Positions 56,361 to 64,000 of a stretch of 64,000 nucleotides of DNA are shown here, in pieces. The position numbers were made by a program, and so were the translations under genes. The DNA lies in NCBI RefSeq assembly GCF_013394595.1, contig NZ_CP053348.1:1302001-1366000 (forward strand), given 5' to 3'. The stretch's first letter is position 1. Every line of letters begins with the position of its first letter. The stretch comes from Winogradskyella forsetii. GTDB lineage: Bacteria > Bacteroidota > Bacteroidia > Flavobacteriales > Flavobacteriaceae. Below the pieces are notes generated by a model. That model made no database searches and was not told the DNA's origin. It saw only the letters and a program-made list of their open reading frames with translations.

Positions 56361-56362
56361 AA

Positions 56363-57118
56363 TTATGGAGTGTCTACAATAACAACTGCTAAAGCGTTGT
56401 ATGCACCATTCTTAAGCTCGTACATTTGTCCGTTTACCTCTTGATAAAACTCAACACCTAAAACCTGTACAATAGGTAATGTAGAGTTTGCGGTTAATGA
56501 AGCTGTCAAAGCTATTGGAGCTGTATCTGCAGCAGAATAAGGTAAAATTGCAGTCTCATCATTTTCAAATGTTGAGGTCTCATTTTCGAAATCCAATTCA
56601 GAAGCACCCATTACCACCTTAAAATGGGTCGTTCCTGTCGGAGCTGCAACTCTAACAGTTGGGGAAAAGGCAGCAATATTCAAAGTTGCATCACCAGAAA
56701 CACGGTCAAAAGCTTTTGTAAATGCAGCAAATAAAGTAGCACCTAATTTACCATTCAAATTAAATTCAAAGCTTTCCAATAAGCTTAAATTACCATCTTG
56801 AAGTGTTCTTAACCCTCTTTCATTAGTAGTGTCAGTCTTAACAATTGCCAAAAGATCTTTTGTTAAACGAGAAACTACTCGTTTGTCTTTTGCATTCTGC
56901 AAAAGCACACGAATAGCATTTCGTAATACTTTACCACCCTTACCTGCACGTCCAAATTCAGACCCATTTTCACGTGTTCTCTGAAACGCAGGATCATTCG
57001 CAATACGATTGGCATCAACGCCACCTTTTTCGCGTGCTAAATGTCCATCGCTAGTTTTGTAAAAGGAAATACCACCAATAGTTCCTTTTAGTTTAATAAT
57101 TCCAGTTTGTTTTGCCAT
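56363..57118 (-). CDS. Conserved protein of unknown function (251 aa), possible structural protein
   Basis: Begins with a conserved MAKQTGIIKLKGTIGGISFYKTS stretch, then a basic, Arg-rich segment (FQRTRENGSEFGRAGKGGKVLRNAIR), and a C-terminal Ig-like beta region (FSPTVRVAAPTGTTHFKVVMGASELDF). Similar proteins occur in mobile regions of Bacteroidota, but no function is known to me. As first gene of the module with holin-like and DUF5675 genes it may be a phage- or satellite-derived structural protein. Confidence 0.7.
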   Translation of the reverse strand: MAKQTGIIKLKGTIGGISFYKTSDGHLAREKGGVDANRIANDPAFQRTRENGSEFGRAGKGGKVLRNAIRVLLQNAKDKRVVSRLTKDLLAIVKTDTTNERGLRTLQDGNLSLLESFEFNLNGKLGATLFAAFTKAFDRVSGDATLNIAAFSPTVRVAAPTGTTHFKVVMGASELDFENETSTFENDETAILPYSAADTAPIALTASLTANSTLPIVQVLGVEFYQEVNGQMYELKNGAYNALAVVIVDTP

Positions 57119-57186
57119 AATAATTCATTTTTTGATTAATATTTCAAATCACGTAACTTTATGGCTTGTTGTAAAAAATCAAATTC

Positions 57187-57255
57187 CGTTTTTGGTCATA
57201 CATTCCGATAAAACCAAAAACGTCATTAAAATATTGATAACACTATCGTGTTGTC
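57187..57255. promoter_or_regulatory. Two hairpins in the divergent control region
   Basis: CGTTTTTGGT (57187-57196) pairs with ACCAAAAACG (57213-57222), and GATAACAC (57236) pairs with GTGTTGTC (57248) round TATC. They lie between the divergent 251-aa protein and the HTH gene and could be operators. Confidence 0.4.
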
Positions 57256-57337
57256 AACATTTTAACAACGCATCATCACTATCATCATAAATTAATTAAG
57301 TATGTTTAATCCATAGATAAAGCATACATGAAGTATC

Positions 57338-57535
57338 ATGAATCAGAAAAGAGCTTGTATATACCCAAAAGATATTCAGCGTATCACAGGACGTAGTGAA
57401 CGCTATGGACGTAAGCTTTTAAATGACATTAAAAACTACTTTGGAAAAGAATCTTACCAATTTATTACAATTAAAGAATTCGTTGAATACAGTGGAATTG
57501 AAGAGGAAATTGTCAACAAATATTTAATAGATTAA
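57338..57535 (+). CDS. Small HTH protein near the right end (possible excisionase)
   Basis: 65 aa: KDIQRITGRSERYGRKLLNDIKNYFGKESYQFITIKEFVEYSGIEEE-type pattern with a helix-turn-helix (IQRITGRSERYGRKLL). It lies 180 bases from attR, next to the right arm site, so an excision-directionality role is reasonable, unproven. Confidence 0.75.
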   Translation: MNQKRACIYPKDIQRITGRSERYGRKLLNDIKNYFGKESYQFITIKEFVEYSGIEEEIVNKYLID

Positions 57536-57642
57536 TCATACTATTTGATACAAATTGACTGGTTTTAATGGATTTAAAATCGTAAATTTGTAATAAGACG
57601 TTCAGATAAAAAATACTACTTCAAACTAACAGATAGGTCTAC

Positions 57643-57655
57643 AATTCGGTTCACA
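57643..57655 (+). promoter_or_regulatory. Probable integrase arm-type site, right end
   Basis: AATTCGGTTCACA, identical to the left-end copies, 58 bases from attR. Confidence 0.65.
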
Positions 57656-57713
57656 CTGTTTTAGTCTACTTCTGAAAGTATTGATTTTACAGCATAGTGG
57701 CAGTTTAGTTATC

Positions 57714-57730
57714 ATCCTGCCACCCCGACT
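57714..57730 (+). other. attR (17-bp attachment repeat)
   Basis: ATCCTGCCACCCCGACT, identical to attL in tRNA-Pro. Bases upstream of it do not continue the tRNA, so only the 3' end is duplicated. Confidence 0.9.
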
Positions 57731-57741
57731 TTAAAAGAAAA

Positions 57742-57767
57742 AGCTCAGCATTTGCTGAGCTTTTTTT
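57742..57767. terminator. Terminator right of attR
   Basis: AGCTCAGC-ATT-TGCTGAGCT with a T run: the original downstream terminator of tRNA-Pro before the island entered, also serving the minus-strand genes. Confidence 0.85.
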
Positions 57768-57780
57768 ATGTCATATAAGT

Positions 57781-57933
57781 TTAGAACCATTCAAAGTGAA
57801 TCCCAGAGGCAATCACTGCGATAGCTAAAATAATTAGGGTAATGATTATAAATTTTGCTCCAAATTTAGTTTTTTCATCTTTTTGGAAGATATAATCCCT
57901 CCTTTTTTCATCGTCTTCTTTTACGAATTTCAT
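57781..57933 (-). CDS. Small single-span membrane protein (50 aa)
   Basis: MKFVKEDDEKRRDYIFQKDE, then FIIITLIILAIAVIASGIHF and WF at the end. A charged cytoplasmic head and one helix. It sits 12 bases downstream of the aldehyde dehydrogenase gene, so is its operon tail. It is a flank gene, not part of the island. Function unknown. Confidence 0.6.
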   Translation of the reverse strand: MKFVKEDDEKRRDYIFQKDEKTKFGAKFIIITLIILAIAVIASGIHFEWF

Positions 57934-57945
57934 AATTTATTAGTT

Positions 57946-59310
57946 TTATTGGTTAATGTATACTGTTTTCTTATTGACAAAGGCTAACATGCCCTCTTTT
58001 GATAATTCGCGACCATAACCTGAAATTTTTGTACCACCAAAAGGTATCCTCGGATCGGATTTCACCATTTCATTGATGAAAAAAGCACCATCTTCAATTT
58101 CTGAAATACGTTTGGATGCAGATTTATAATCTGATGTAAAAACCATGGTGCCTAGGCCAAATTTAGAGTTTGATGCTGTATTGTAAGCTTCATCTTCCGA
58201 TTCCACTTTTATGATCGCAGCAACTGGTCCGAAAGTTTCTTCTTTGAATACGGGCATTTCAGCAGTGATATTGGTTAAGATGGTGGGTTGGTAATAGGCA
58301 CCATCCCGTTTGTTCCCCAATGCCACTTTTGCACCTAAATCAATAGACTTTTGAACTTGTTCTTCTAAAGTGTCTGCTAAATCTTCGCGAGCTAAACAAG
58401 ACATTGTTGTATCTTCTTCTAACGGATTTCCGTAGTCTAATTCTTTGACTTTTGATGTAAACTTTTTGAGGAATTCGTCATAAATACTTTCAACCACAAT
58501 AAATCGTTTGGCTGCAATACAACTTTGTCCAGAATTCTGCATTCTCGCTTTTACTATGGTATCGATGTGTTTATTTAAATCGGCATCTTTTAAAATGATG
58601 CAGGCATTATTTCCGCCTAATTCTAAAAGTGAAGGTTTCAAGTTTTTTCCTGCAAGTTCAGCTATTTTCCGTCCAGCTTTTTCACTTCCTGTTAAAGAAA
58701 CTGCCTTAACGATTTCATTCGCCATGAGCGTTTCTATGGCATCATGGTCTGTGATGAGGGTTTGAAAACAACCCTTAGGAAATCCTGCGTCGATGAATAG
58801 TTTTTCAATTGCAACAGCACATCCAGTAACGTTGGAGGCGTGTTTTAAAAATGCTACGTTTCCAGCGATTAAGGTCGGAATAGCGAAACGGAAAACTTGC
58901 CAAAATGGATAATTCCAAGGCATAATGGCTAAAATGCAACCTAATGGATCATAACTGATATAGCTTTCATGGGCATCCGTTTCAATGATCGCATCTCTTA
59001 AAAATTGATCGGAATTTTTTATGTAGAATTCAACTAGGTAAATGCATTTTTCAATTTCAGCTTCACTTTCTTGAATTGGTTTACCCATTTCATTTGTTAT
59101 GAGTTGACTTAGTTCCAATTTCTTCTTAAAAACTTCATCGGCCAAATTTTGTAATAATTTCAAGCGCTCATTAATCTTTTCTTGTTTCCAAGTTTTAAAA
59201 GTGGTTTCAGCTAATTCTAATTTGTCATTTAATTTGGACTTAGAATCTAATTTATAAGTTTCTAAATGATTTCCATTAAAAGGATTATATGTTTTAATAC
59301 TTGTTTTCAT
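57946..59310 (-). CDS. NAD(P)-dependent aldehyde (succinate-semialdehyde) dehydrogenase
   Basis: Oxidises an aldehyde to its acid; the closest family pattern is the succinate-semialdehyde dehydrogenase/GabD-like group of 450-460 aa. IMPWNYPFWQ, SLTGSEKAGR, LELGGNNACI with catalytic Glu, NSGQSCIAAKRFI with catalytic Cys, and the end GGTKISGYGREL are all present, so it should be active. Substrate is inferred from family. A TAAATTTG box lies 21 bases before the start. Confidence 0.93.
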   Translation of the reverse strand: MKTSIKTYNPFNGNHLETYKLDSKSKLNDKLELAETTFKTWKQEKINERLKLLQNLADEVFKKKLELSQLITNEMGKPIQESEAEIEKCIYLVEFYIKNSDQFLRDAIIETDAHESYISYDPLGCILAIMPWNYPFWQVFRFAIPTLIAGNVAFLKHASNVTGCAVAIEKLFIDAGFPKGCFQTLITDHDAIETLMANEIVKAVSLTGSEKAGRKIAELAGKNLKPSLLELGGNNACIILKDADLNKHIDTIVKARMQNSGQSCIAAKRFIVVESIYDEFLKKFTSKVKELDYGNPLEEDTTMSCLAREDLADTLEEQVQKSIDLGAKVALGNKRDGAYYQPTILTNITAEMPVFKEETFGPVAAIIKVESEDEAYNTASNSKFGLGTMVFTSDYKSASKRISEIEDGAFFINEMVKSDPRIPFGGTKISGYGRELSKEGMLAFVNKKTVYINQ

Positions 59311-59330
59311 TTAATATAATAGTTGTTGCT

Positions 59331-59338
59331 CAAATTTA
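59331..59338 (-). promoter_or_regulatory. -7 promoter box of the aldehyde dehydrogenase gene
   Basis: Reads TAAATTTG on the minus strand, 21 bases before the ATG. Confidence 0.5.
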
Positions 59339-59452
59339 ATTTTATCTTACCTATTAACTTAATGCGATTACTAAAATATTTAACGCTAACAATAAATAGC
59401 ATTACAGCTAAAATAGCTAGGTAAAGAGTCAAGTTCTTTTGAGCAAAGAGCT

Positions 59453-59460
59453 TATCTTTG
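59453..59460 (+). promoter_or_regulatory. -7 promoter box of the YtxH-holin-DUF6327 operon
   Basis: TATCTTTG (TAnnTTTG), 49 bases before ATG 59509. Confidence 0.5.
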
Positions 59461-59508
59461 ACATACAGCAAAGTGCTGAGAATTAAAAATAATCAAAAAA
59501 ATCAAAAC

Positions 59509-59841
59509 ATGAGTAATAACGGAAATACAGTATTAGGAATTTTAGCAGGAGCTGCTACAGGCGCAATCTTAGGTATATTATTCGCTCCAGACAAAGGTAG
59601 TGTGACCAGACAAAGGCTTGCAGATGAGGCAGCAACAAAACGCGATTACATGGCTGATAGAGCATCTGAATTACGGGATTCTTTAGGTCATACCATCTCT
59701 ACCCAAAAGGAAAATTTGGATCATCAGGTTGAAGCTATTGTATCTAACGCAAGTTATAAAGCAGAAGATGTCATTACGACTTTAGAATCTAGATTGAAAG
59801 ACTTAAAAGCTAAGAACAAGAATTTACAGAAAAAAGCATAA
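59509..59841 (+). CDS. YtxH domain protein
   Basis: General-stress type protein: glycine/alanine-rich N-terminal helix (VLGILAGAATGAILGILFAPDKGS) and a long amphipathic helical region. The N-terminal YtxH motif GxLFAPDKG is clear. Start ATG 59509 (MSNNGN) is preferred over 59458, which falls inside the -7 box. It heads a three-gene run with a holin-like and a DUF6327-like protein. Role in stress is inferred from relatives. Confidence 0.88.
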   Translation: MSNNGNTVLGILAGAATGAILGILFAPDKGSVTRQRLADEAATKRDYMADRASELRDSLGHTISTQKENLDHQVEAIVSNASYKAEDVITTLESRLKDLKAKNKNLQKKA

Positions 59842-59844
59842 TTG

Positions 59845-60192
59845 ATGAGTGTATTTGATGATATAAATCACACTACAGATAAGGCTTCTCATATTGGTGA
59901 GCGCTATATAAAGGCGTCTCACCAATATTTTAGGTTGAAGGTTTTTCAACAGTTAACACTTTCTTTAAGTTTAGCAACGAAAGTCATAGCGTTTGGCAGC
60001 TTTATGTTCGCTGGTTTGCTGTTTTTATCAATAGCAGCAGGTATTGAGATAGGTAAGGCGGTGAGTAGCTATTCCCTTGGATTTTTGCTAGTTGGTATCG
60101 CTTATTTTGTAATATCCATTATAATATATATGATGAGAGCTAAATTTAATACCTACATTATTAAGAAACTAGGATCAAAATTTTTTAACTAA
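59845..60192 (+). CDS. Phage-holin-like (DUF1469/Phage_holin_3_6) membrane protein
   Basis: 115 aa with two helices (AFGSFMFAGLLFLSIAAGI; FLLVGIAYFVISIIIYM) and a helical N-terminal half. The YqjE/DUF1469 type usually accompanies YtxH- or ElaB-like proteins and is a stress membrane protein, not a lysis gene. ATG 59845 lies 4 bases after the YtxH stop; a TTG just before it is less likely. Confidence 0.85.
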   Translation: MSVFDDINHTTDKASHIGERYIKASHQYFRLKVFQQLTLSLSLATKVIAFGSFMFAGLLFLSIAAGIEIGKAVSSYSLGFLLVGIAYFVISIIIYMMRAKFNTYIIKKLGSKFFN

Positions 60193-60193
60193 C

Positions 60194-60400
60194 ATGAAAT
60201 CATATACTACTTTTAAAGAGATTGATAACGATTTGAAACGTCATAAGTTAGAGCGTGATATTGCTTGGGAAGAACTGAAACTAATTAAAAGCGAATTCAA
60301 GGAAGATCTACATCCATTAAACTGGGTCAGTACGGCATTGAAGGTTACTGGAAAATACAGTTTTATCGCTATGATCAGAAAATGGATTTTTGGAAAATAA
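60194..60400 (+). CDS. DUF6327-like small protein
   Basis: 68 aa, highly charged helix (SYTTFKEIDNDLKRHKLERDIAWEEL) with a hydrophobic C-terminus (YSFIAMIRKWIF). Third gene of the YtxH operon, one base after the holin-like gene. The YtxH-holin-DUF6327 order is recurrent in flavobacteria; function unknown. Confidence 0.75.
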   Translation: MKSYTTFKEIDNDLKRHKLERDIAWEELKLIKSEFKEDLHPLNWVSTALKVTGKYSFIAMIRKWIFGK

Positions 60401-60402
60401 AT

Positions 60403-61434
60403 TTATTGAGTCTTTACTTTTGAAATAATTTGCTTTTTAAATTCATTTGGCGATATCCCATATTTTTCCTTAAAAATTTTTGAAAAATAACTTCTACTAG
60501 TAAAACCAATGGAATATACAATTTGAGAAATATTCAAGTCCGTTGTTTTTACTAGGTTCCTAGCTTGTTCTAGCCTTATATGACGAATAAATTCAGTAAC
60601 TGTTCGTTTGTATAGAAACTTAAAACCATCTTGAAGCTTAGCTTGAGACAGACCATAATCTAAAGACATTTGATCTAAGGAGTATTGTTTTGCAGGTTCT
60701 TTTTGTATAATGTCACAGATTTTCTTAACCGTTCTCAGTTCTTGTTTCATTAATGATTTAGGAAGTTTTCTGCCACTGTTCTGTCTATTATGCTGCTGAA
60801 TGTGAAGTGAAAGGATTTCATAAACTTTGGCTTCAATTTTCAAAATACGCAACATTCCTTTGGACTTAATATTGTGAATTGATTTCACGTCGTCCGCCAT
60901 TTTTAAATTCAACTCGCCATAATGCACAAATCTGTTCTCTTGATCACTATCTACAAAAACTTCATATAATTTTTTGTTTAGGGAAGAAACATCAGTTGTT
61001 CTTTTCTTTAGGAATTCCTTCCGTACAATCTGAATGACATTTATCTGCAGCTTTTCATTCTTAGGAAAGTGCAAGTAATTCACACCTTCAGACTTATTAG
61101 CGAAAATTACAGATTGAAATTGTTTGGTTTTATGCTCTTCGTTTTGTGCACCTAAGCGATGTGTAAAAGCACCTTTAAGATTATAAATAAATCGGATGGG
61201 GTTGAAATCTTCAGCCTCAATTCTTAGGATAAATTCCTTATAAAATTTAATATCAAAATCCAGTAAATTAACGCCCCAATCGAACGGAATATAAGTGATT
61301 TTACCACGCGCATTGGCATTGTCAATAGTCATGGTGTATTCACCCCAACGTTCTTCGATAGTTCCGTCCAAATGCTCACTGATTTGAGTCAGGATATCTC
61401 TAGTGTTCGAAGGTGTTAATTTTATTTCAATCAT
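60403..61434 (-). CDS. AraC family transcriptional regulator
   Basis: 343 aa. The N-terminal 220 residues are beta-rich with no cupin I can name. The C-terminal double HTH is clear (MSLDYGLSQAKLQDGFKFLYKRTVTEFIRHIRLEQ; NISQIVYSIGFTSRSYFSKIFKEKYGISPNEFKK). It is convergent with the YtxH operon and divergent from the hemerythrin gene, so either could be its target. Confidence 0.9.
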   Translation of the reverse strand: MIEIKLTPSNTRDILTQISEHLDGTIEERWGEYTMTIDNANARGKITYIPFDWGVNLLDFDIKFYKEFILRIEAEDFNPIRFIYNLKGAFTHRLGAQNEEHKTKQFQSVIFANKSEGVNYLHFPKNEKLQINVIQIVRKEFLKKRTTDVSSLNKKLYEVFVDSDQENRFVHYGELNLKMADDVKSIHNIKSKGMLRILKIEAKVYEILSLHIQQHNRQNSGRKLPKSLMKQELRTVKKICDIIQKEPAKQYSLDQMSLDYGLSQAKLQDGFKFLYKRTVTEFIRHIRLEQARNLVKTTDLNISQIVYSIGFTSRSYFSKIFKEKYGISPNEFKKQIISKVKTQ

Positions 61435-61635
61435 GCTGTTTAATGAGTGTTATGTCGAATTTAAGGTCTTCTAAGCGAAAAATTAAATTAATAAAAAGAA
61501 ATGTAAAATTAGACTAATAAAATGGAACTTCATAAAATTTTCAATAAACATCAATTTAACAGGAAATAAACTCCATATAGGCTAAAGCAGTTAAGCATTG
61601 ACGCGATAGAGCAAATTTAATGGCAACTGTATCTT

Positions 61636-61643
61636 TATTTTTG
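61636..61643 (+). promoter_or_regulatory. -7 promoter box of the hemerythrin gene
   Basis: TATTTTTG, 26 bases before ATG 61670. Confidence 0.45.
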
Positions 61644-61669
61644 TTGATAAACCACAAAATAAGACCATT

Positions 61670-62104
61670 ATGAATATTTATGAAGCCATTAGAAAAGATC
61701 ATGACATCCAACGTAACTTATTGGATAAGTTGGTTGATACGTCTGGTGATACAAAAACTCGAAAAGATTTGTTTAAAGAGCTTCGCAAAGAGCTGACGCT
61801 TCATGCCAATGCAGAAGAAAGACACTTTTATAAACCATTGATTCCAACAGATAAGATGCAAGATCACGCAAGGCATGGCATTGCAGAGCATCATGAAATT
61901 GATGAACTTGTTGAACAATTGGAGAAAACCGAGATGGATTCTTCTGCTTGGTTAAAAATTGCTAAGGATTTAAAACATAAAGTTGAGCATCATTTGGAAG
62001 ATGAAGAGCATTCATTTTTTCAACTTTCAGGTAAAGTATTCAGCGAAAAACAGAAAGAGGAGTTAGCGACTAAATATAATGGTTATATGCAAGAGCATAG
62101 ATAA
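61670..62104 (+). CDS. Hemerythrin HHE domain protein
   Basis: Di-iron four-helix protein of 144 aa. Metal ligands appear as IRKDHDIQ (His), HANAEERHFY (His, Glu, His), RHGIAEHHEID (His, Glu) and KVEHHLEDEEHSFF (His, Glu, Asp, His). These bind oxygen, NO or iron in stress responses. It stands alone under its own promoter, beside stress-type genes (YtxH, PA2169-like). Confidence 0.92.
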   Translation: MNIYEAIRKDHDIQRNLLDKLVDTSGDTKTRKDLFKELRKELTLHANAEERHFYKPLIPTDKMQDHARHGIAEHHEIDELVEQLEKTEMDSSAWLKIAKDLKHKVEHHLEDEEHSFFQLSGKVFSEKQKEELATKYNGYMQEHR

Positions 62105-62457
62105 TTTTTAGAAATAAGGCTGAAGGCTTAGCTATCAATTTAGATTTAAAAGATTGGTTTTACACTGATATTGGAGATTTAATTTGATGGCTTTTTTATT
62201 GTAAATCGTCAGGTTATGAAAATCAAAAGCCTTCATATTTGACATGGTTTTCCTTTTGTTAACGGCATTTTATCATAAAATGTGTTAAGATTCATGGCCA
62301 TGATTAATCGCGTCAATTTCTTCTGCAATTGAACTAATGAATGCTTTAAATGTGAGCTAATTTAGATGATATAAAATGAGTGTTGAAATAAACATTTGGG
62401 ATGTAATAAGATGAGCATCTTAAAAAAAATCATTTATAATTTTAAACATAATATAAA
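62105..62457. other. Intergenic region without a gene
   Basis: About 350 A/T-rich bases between the hemerythrin and PA2169-like genes. I see no ORF, RNA gene or clear terminator. Confidence 0.5.
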
Positions 62458-62907
62458 ATGGCAACATACACAGAAGAAGTAGGAAAAAAGCTAAATGCTT
62501 TATTAGAAAAGAATTATGATGGCGAAAAAGGCTATCATAAAGCAGCAGAAAACACAGATCATGTTGGATTAAAGACTTATTTTGGTCGTAAAGCACAGGA
62601 AAGAAAATCCTTTGGGCACGATCTTAAGTCAGAAATCAGAACTTTTGGCGAAAACGTTGATAAGGGTGGAAGCTTAACGGGCTCAGCACATAGAACATGG
62701 ATGGATGTTAAAGCTTTATTTTCGGCAGATGACGCAGAGTCAATGTTAGAGGAAGCGATAAGAGGTGAGAAGGCAGCTGTTGACGAATACAACGATGTAT
62801 TACAAGACACGAGTTTGCCAAGTAGCACTAAGTCGATTTTACTATCTCAGAAAAATCAAATTGAAAGTGATTTATCTCAAGTGAAATCATTGGAGAATTT
62901 GAAATAA
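62458..62907 (+). CDS. PA2169 family four-helix-bundle protein (DUF2383)
   Basis: 149-aa ferritin-like helical protein: LNALLEKNYDGEKGYHKAAENT, YFGRKAQERKSFGHDLKSEI, TWMDVKALFSADDAESMLEEAIRGE and VDEYNDVLQDTSLP match the family, with Glu and His at potential metal positions. Family members are stress-induced; function is not settled. It is followed by a terminator. Confidence 0.92.
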   Translation: MATYTEEVGKKLNALLEKNYDGEKGYHKAAENTDHVGLKTYFGRKAQERKSFGHDLKSEIRTFGENVDKGGSLTGSAHRTWMDVKALFSADDAESMLEEAIRGEKAAVDEYNDVLQDTSLPSSTKSILLSQKNQIESDLSQVKSLENLK

Positions 62908-62932
62908 ATTCTAAAATTAACTAGAATTTTGA

Positions 62933-62967
62933 AAAGCGTTTATTATTTATTTAATAAGCGCTTTTTT
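62933..62967 (+). terminator. Terminator after the PA2169-like gene
   Basis: AAAGCGTTTATTA pairs with TTAATAAGCGCTT with one bulge, then a T run. Confidence 0.75.
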
Positions 62968-63255
62968 ATGCGGTTATGATTTGTAATTTGGTAGTAAACC
63001 ATCCAAAATTAGAAAATTTAGAGTCTTTAAATAGCATTTTTTCTGTTTTATAATTTTTCCAAAATCCATTTTTATCCGCAATAGTTCAAGTTTAGTTGTG
63101 GATTTAAAGATAAAGGCTCACTTAAATACGATTTATAAAACCATTTAAGATTATTAAATATGTTAACGTTAAAACTTATTTTTTTTGCGATAGTTTTTTA
63201 TGTATTCAGGATAACAAAAAATGTTAATAATCACTTACTTGCATAAAAAATAAGT
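62968..63255. other. Intergenic region
   Basis: About 290 A/T-rich bases. I see no gene; the region before 63256 has no clear -7 box. Confidence 0.45.
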
Positions 63256-63960
63256 ATGTTTTATAAATTATCTAATACAAGCGATGTATTGAAAATTGAG
63301 GATGCTTTTGATGCTAAATTTAAATACCCACTACTTTACAAAACCGCTCCAATAATAAACGGACTTTCAGAACAGTCCTTACCAGTTATTACCATGAATA
63401 ATCCCAAACAGATTGATTATGCGATTTGGGGAATATTGCCACAGGATTATAAAGAAGATTGGGATAGTTTTCAGAATCTTACCAACACGCTCAATATTTC
63501 TTTAAATAAAATCAATGCTTTAGATTGGGCTTATCCGTTGCTAAATGAACAACGATGTATAGTTGTTGTTTCCGGTTTTTTTACATCTTTTTTATATGAT
63601 GGAGAAGTATATCCATTTTATGTCTATGAAGAAAATCACAAACCATTTGCTTTGGCAGGCATTTATTCGACTTTAGCCGACGGTTTTTTATCAGTAAGCC
63701 TAATCACTTCGGCATTAAAAAATAACTTCAAAAACATTCACAATATAGGACATGAATTTCCGATTGCCATGGATGATGCGCATTGTAAAAACTGGTTGAG
63801 CAAAGATTTGGAATTGTCAAATTTTGGCATAGAAAATATTGATAGGCTCGAATTAAAAGCACATACCATATCAAGGGAATTTTATAAAAATGATATTATT
63901 TACGATAACGTATTAGAACCTGCCAATTACATTGGTTTGCCTAAGCTTTCCTTGAAATAG
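63256..63960 (+). CDS. SRAP/YedK-like protein with degenerate catalytic site
   Basis: Looks like the SOS response-associated peptidase (HMCES/YedK) fold: NGLSEQSLPVITMNNPKQIDYAIWGILP and LNALDWAYPLLNEQRCIVVVSGFFTSFL correspond to the MCGR-to-WGLxP and GFYEW regions, and IGHEFPIAMDD corresponds to the HxRMP loop. But the N-terminal catalytic Cys is lost (MFYKLSN instead of MCGRY) and the catalytic Glu of GFYEW is Thr/Ser (GFFTSF). So it cannot form the usual abasic-site crosslink and may have another role. Complete within the window. Confidence 0.8.
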   Translation: MFYKLSNTSDVLKIEDAFDAKFKYPLLYKTAPIINGLSEQSLPVITMNNPKQIDYAIWGILPQDYKEDWDSFQNLTNTLNISLNKINALDWAYPLLNEQRCIVVVSGFFTSFLYDGEVYPFYVYEENHKPFALAGIYSTLADGFLSVSLITSALKNNFKNIHNIGHEFPIAMDDAHCKNWLSKDLELSNFGIENIDRLELKAHTISREFYKNDIIYDNVLEPANYIGLPKLSLK

Positions 63961-64000
63961 GAACCTGAAATAGTAAAATTAATATTCATTGTTTTACTTA

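Noticed and set aside
59845-60192. Prophage holin
   Set aside because: YqjE/DUF1469-type proteins with YtxH neighbours are host stress proteins; no phage genes nearby.

Overview
The window looks like the chromosome of a marine-type member of the Flavobacteriaceae (Bacteroidota), perhaps close to Winogradskyella or Psychroserpens; the genus is a guess. The evidence is low-GC DNA, TAnnTTTG-type -7 promoter boxes, few clear Shine-Dalgarno sequences, a T9SS C-terminal sorting domain, SPII lipoproteins ending FxC, and typical flavobacterial gene orders: parA-parB-DUF5683-dapB-lepB-wbqC-DUF6122, ribH-(two tiny genes)-mutL-rhomboid-rhomboid-EEP, and udk-divIC-mutA-mutB.

Layout. 1-6.9 kb: the 3' part of recQ, a cyclophilin-FKBP fusion, a TPR lipoprotein and a secreted beta-helix protein. 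7.1-8.5 kb: three small membrane-protein genes bounded by related structured repeats, resembling gene cassettes. 8.7-13.6 kb: penicillin acylase, DUF721, lipoprotein, recF. 13.7-20.3 kb: TPR membrane protein, ribH, mutL, two rhomboids and an EEP-family protein. 20.3-26 kb (minus): envelope, lysine and partition genes. 26-35.5 kb (minus): an SDR, a REP-associated transposase with flanking REPs, the methylmalonyl-CoA mutase operon, udk, and a cytochrome c next to a frameshifted sugar dehydrogenase.

35.64-57.73 kb is a 22.1 kb integrated element. It sits in tRNA-Pro(TGG), whose last 14 bases plus 3 more are repeated as a 17-bp att site at the far end. A tyrosine integrase lies next to the tRNA, and four copies of a 13-bp motif near the two ends are probably integrase arm sites. 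The cargo is (a) an AraC-controlled redox/hydrolase operon, (b) an RteC-like regulator, HTH protein, replication-like protein and DnaC-like ATPase, (c) a five-gene operon of XRE regulator, double-GHKL ATPase/histidine kinase, receiver protein, HNH nuclease and N6-adenine methyltransferase, which I read as a candidate two-component-controlled restriction/defence system, (d) a structured non-coding block, (e) a HEPN-like protein, and (f) a minus-strand module with a DUF5675 protein and holin-like proteins. No relaxase or conjugation genes are visible.

57.74-64 kb returns to chromosome: aldehyde dehydrogenase, a YtxH/holin/DUF6327 trio, an AraC regulator, hemerythrin, a PA2169-type protein and a degenerate SRAP protein.

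A recurring theme is small repeats. 7-bp-unit arrays occur between genes and, in decayed form, inside the methylmalonyl-CoA mutase gene. Other palindromic repeats lie near or inside coding 5' regions.
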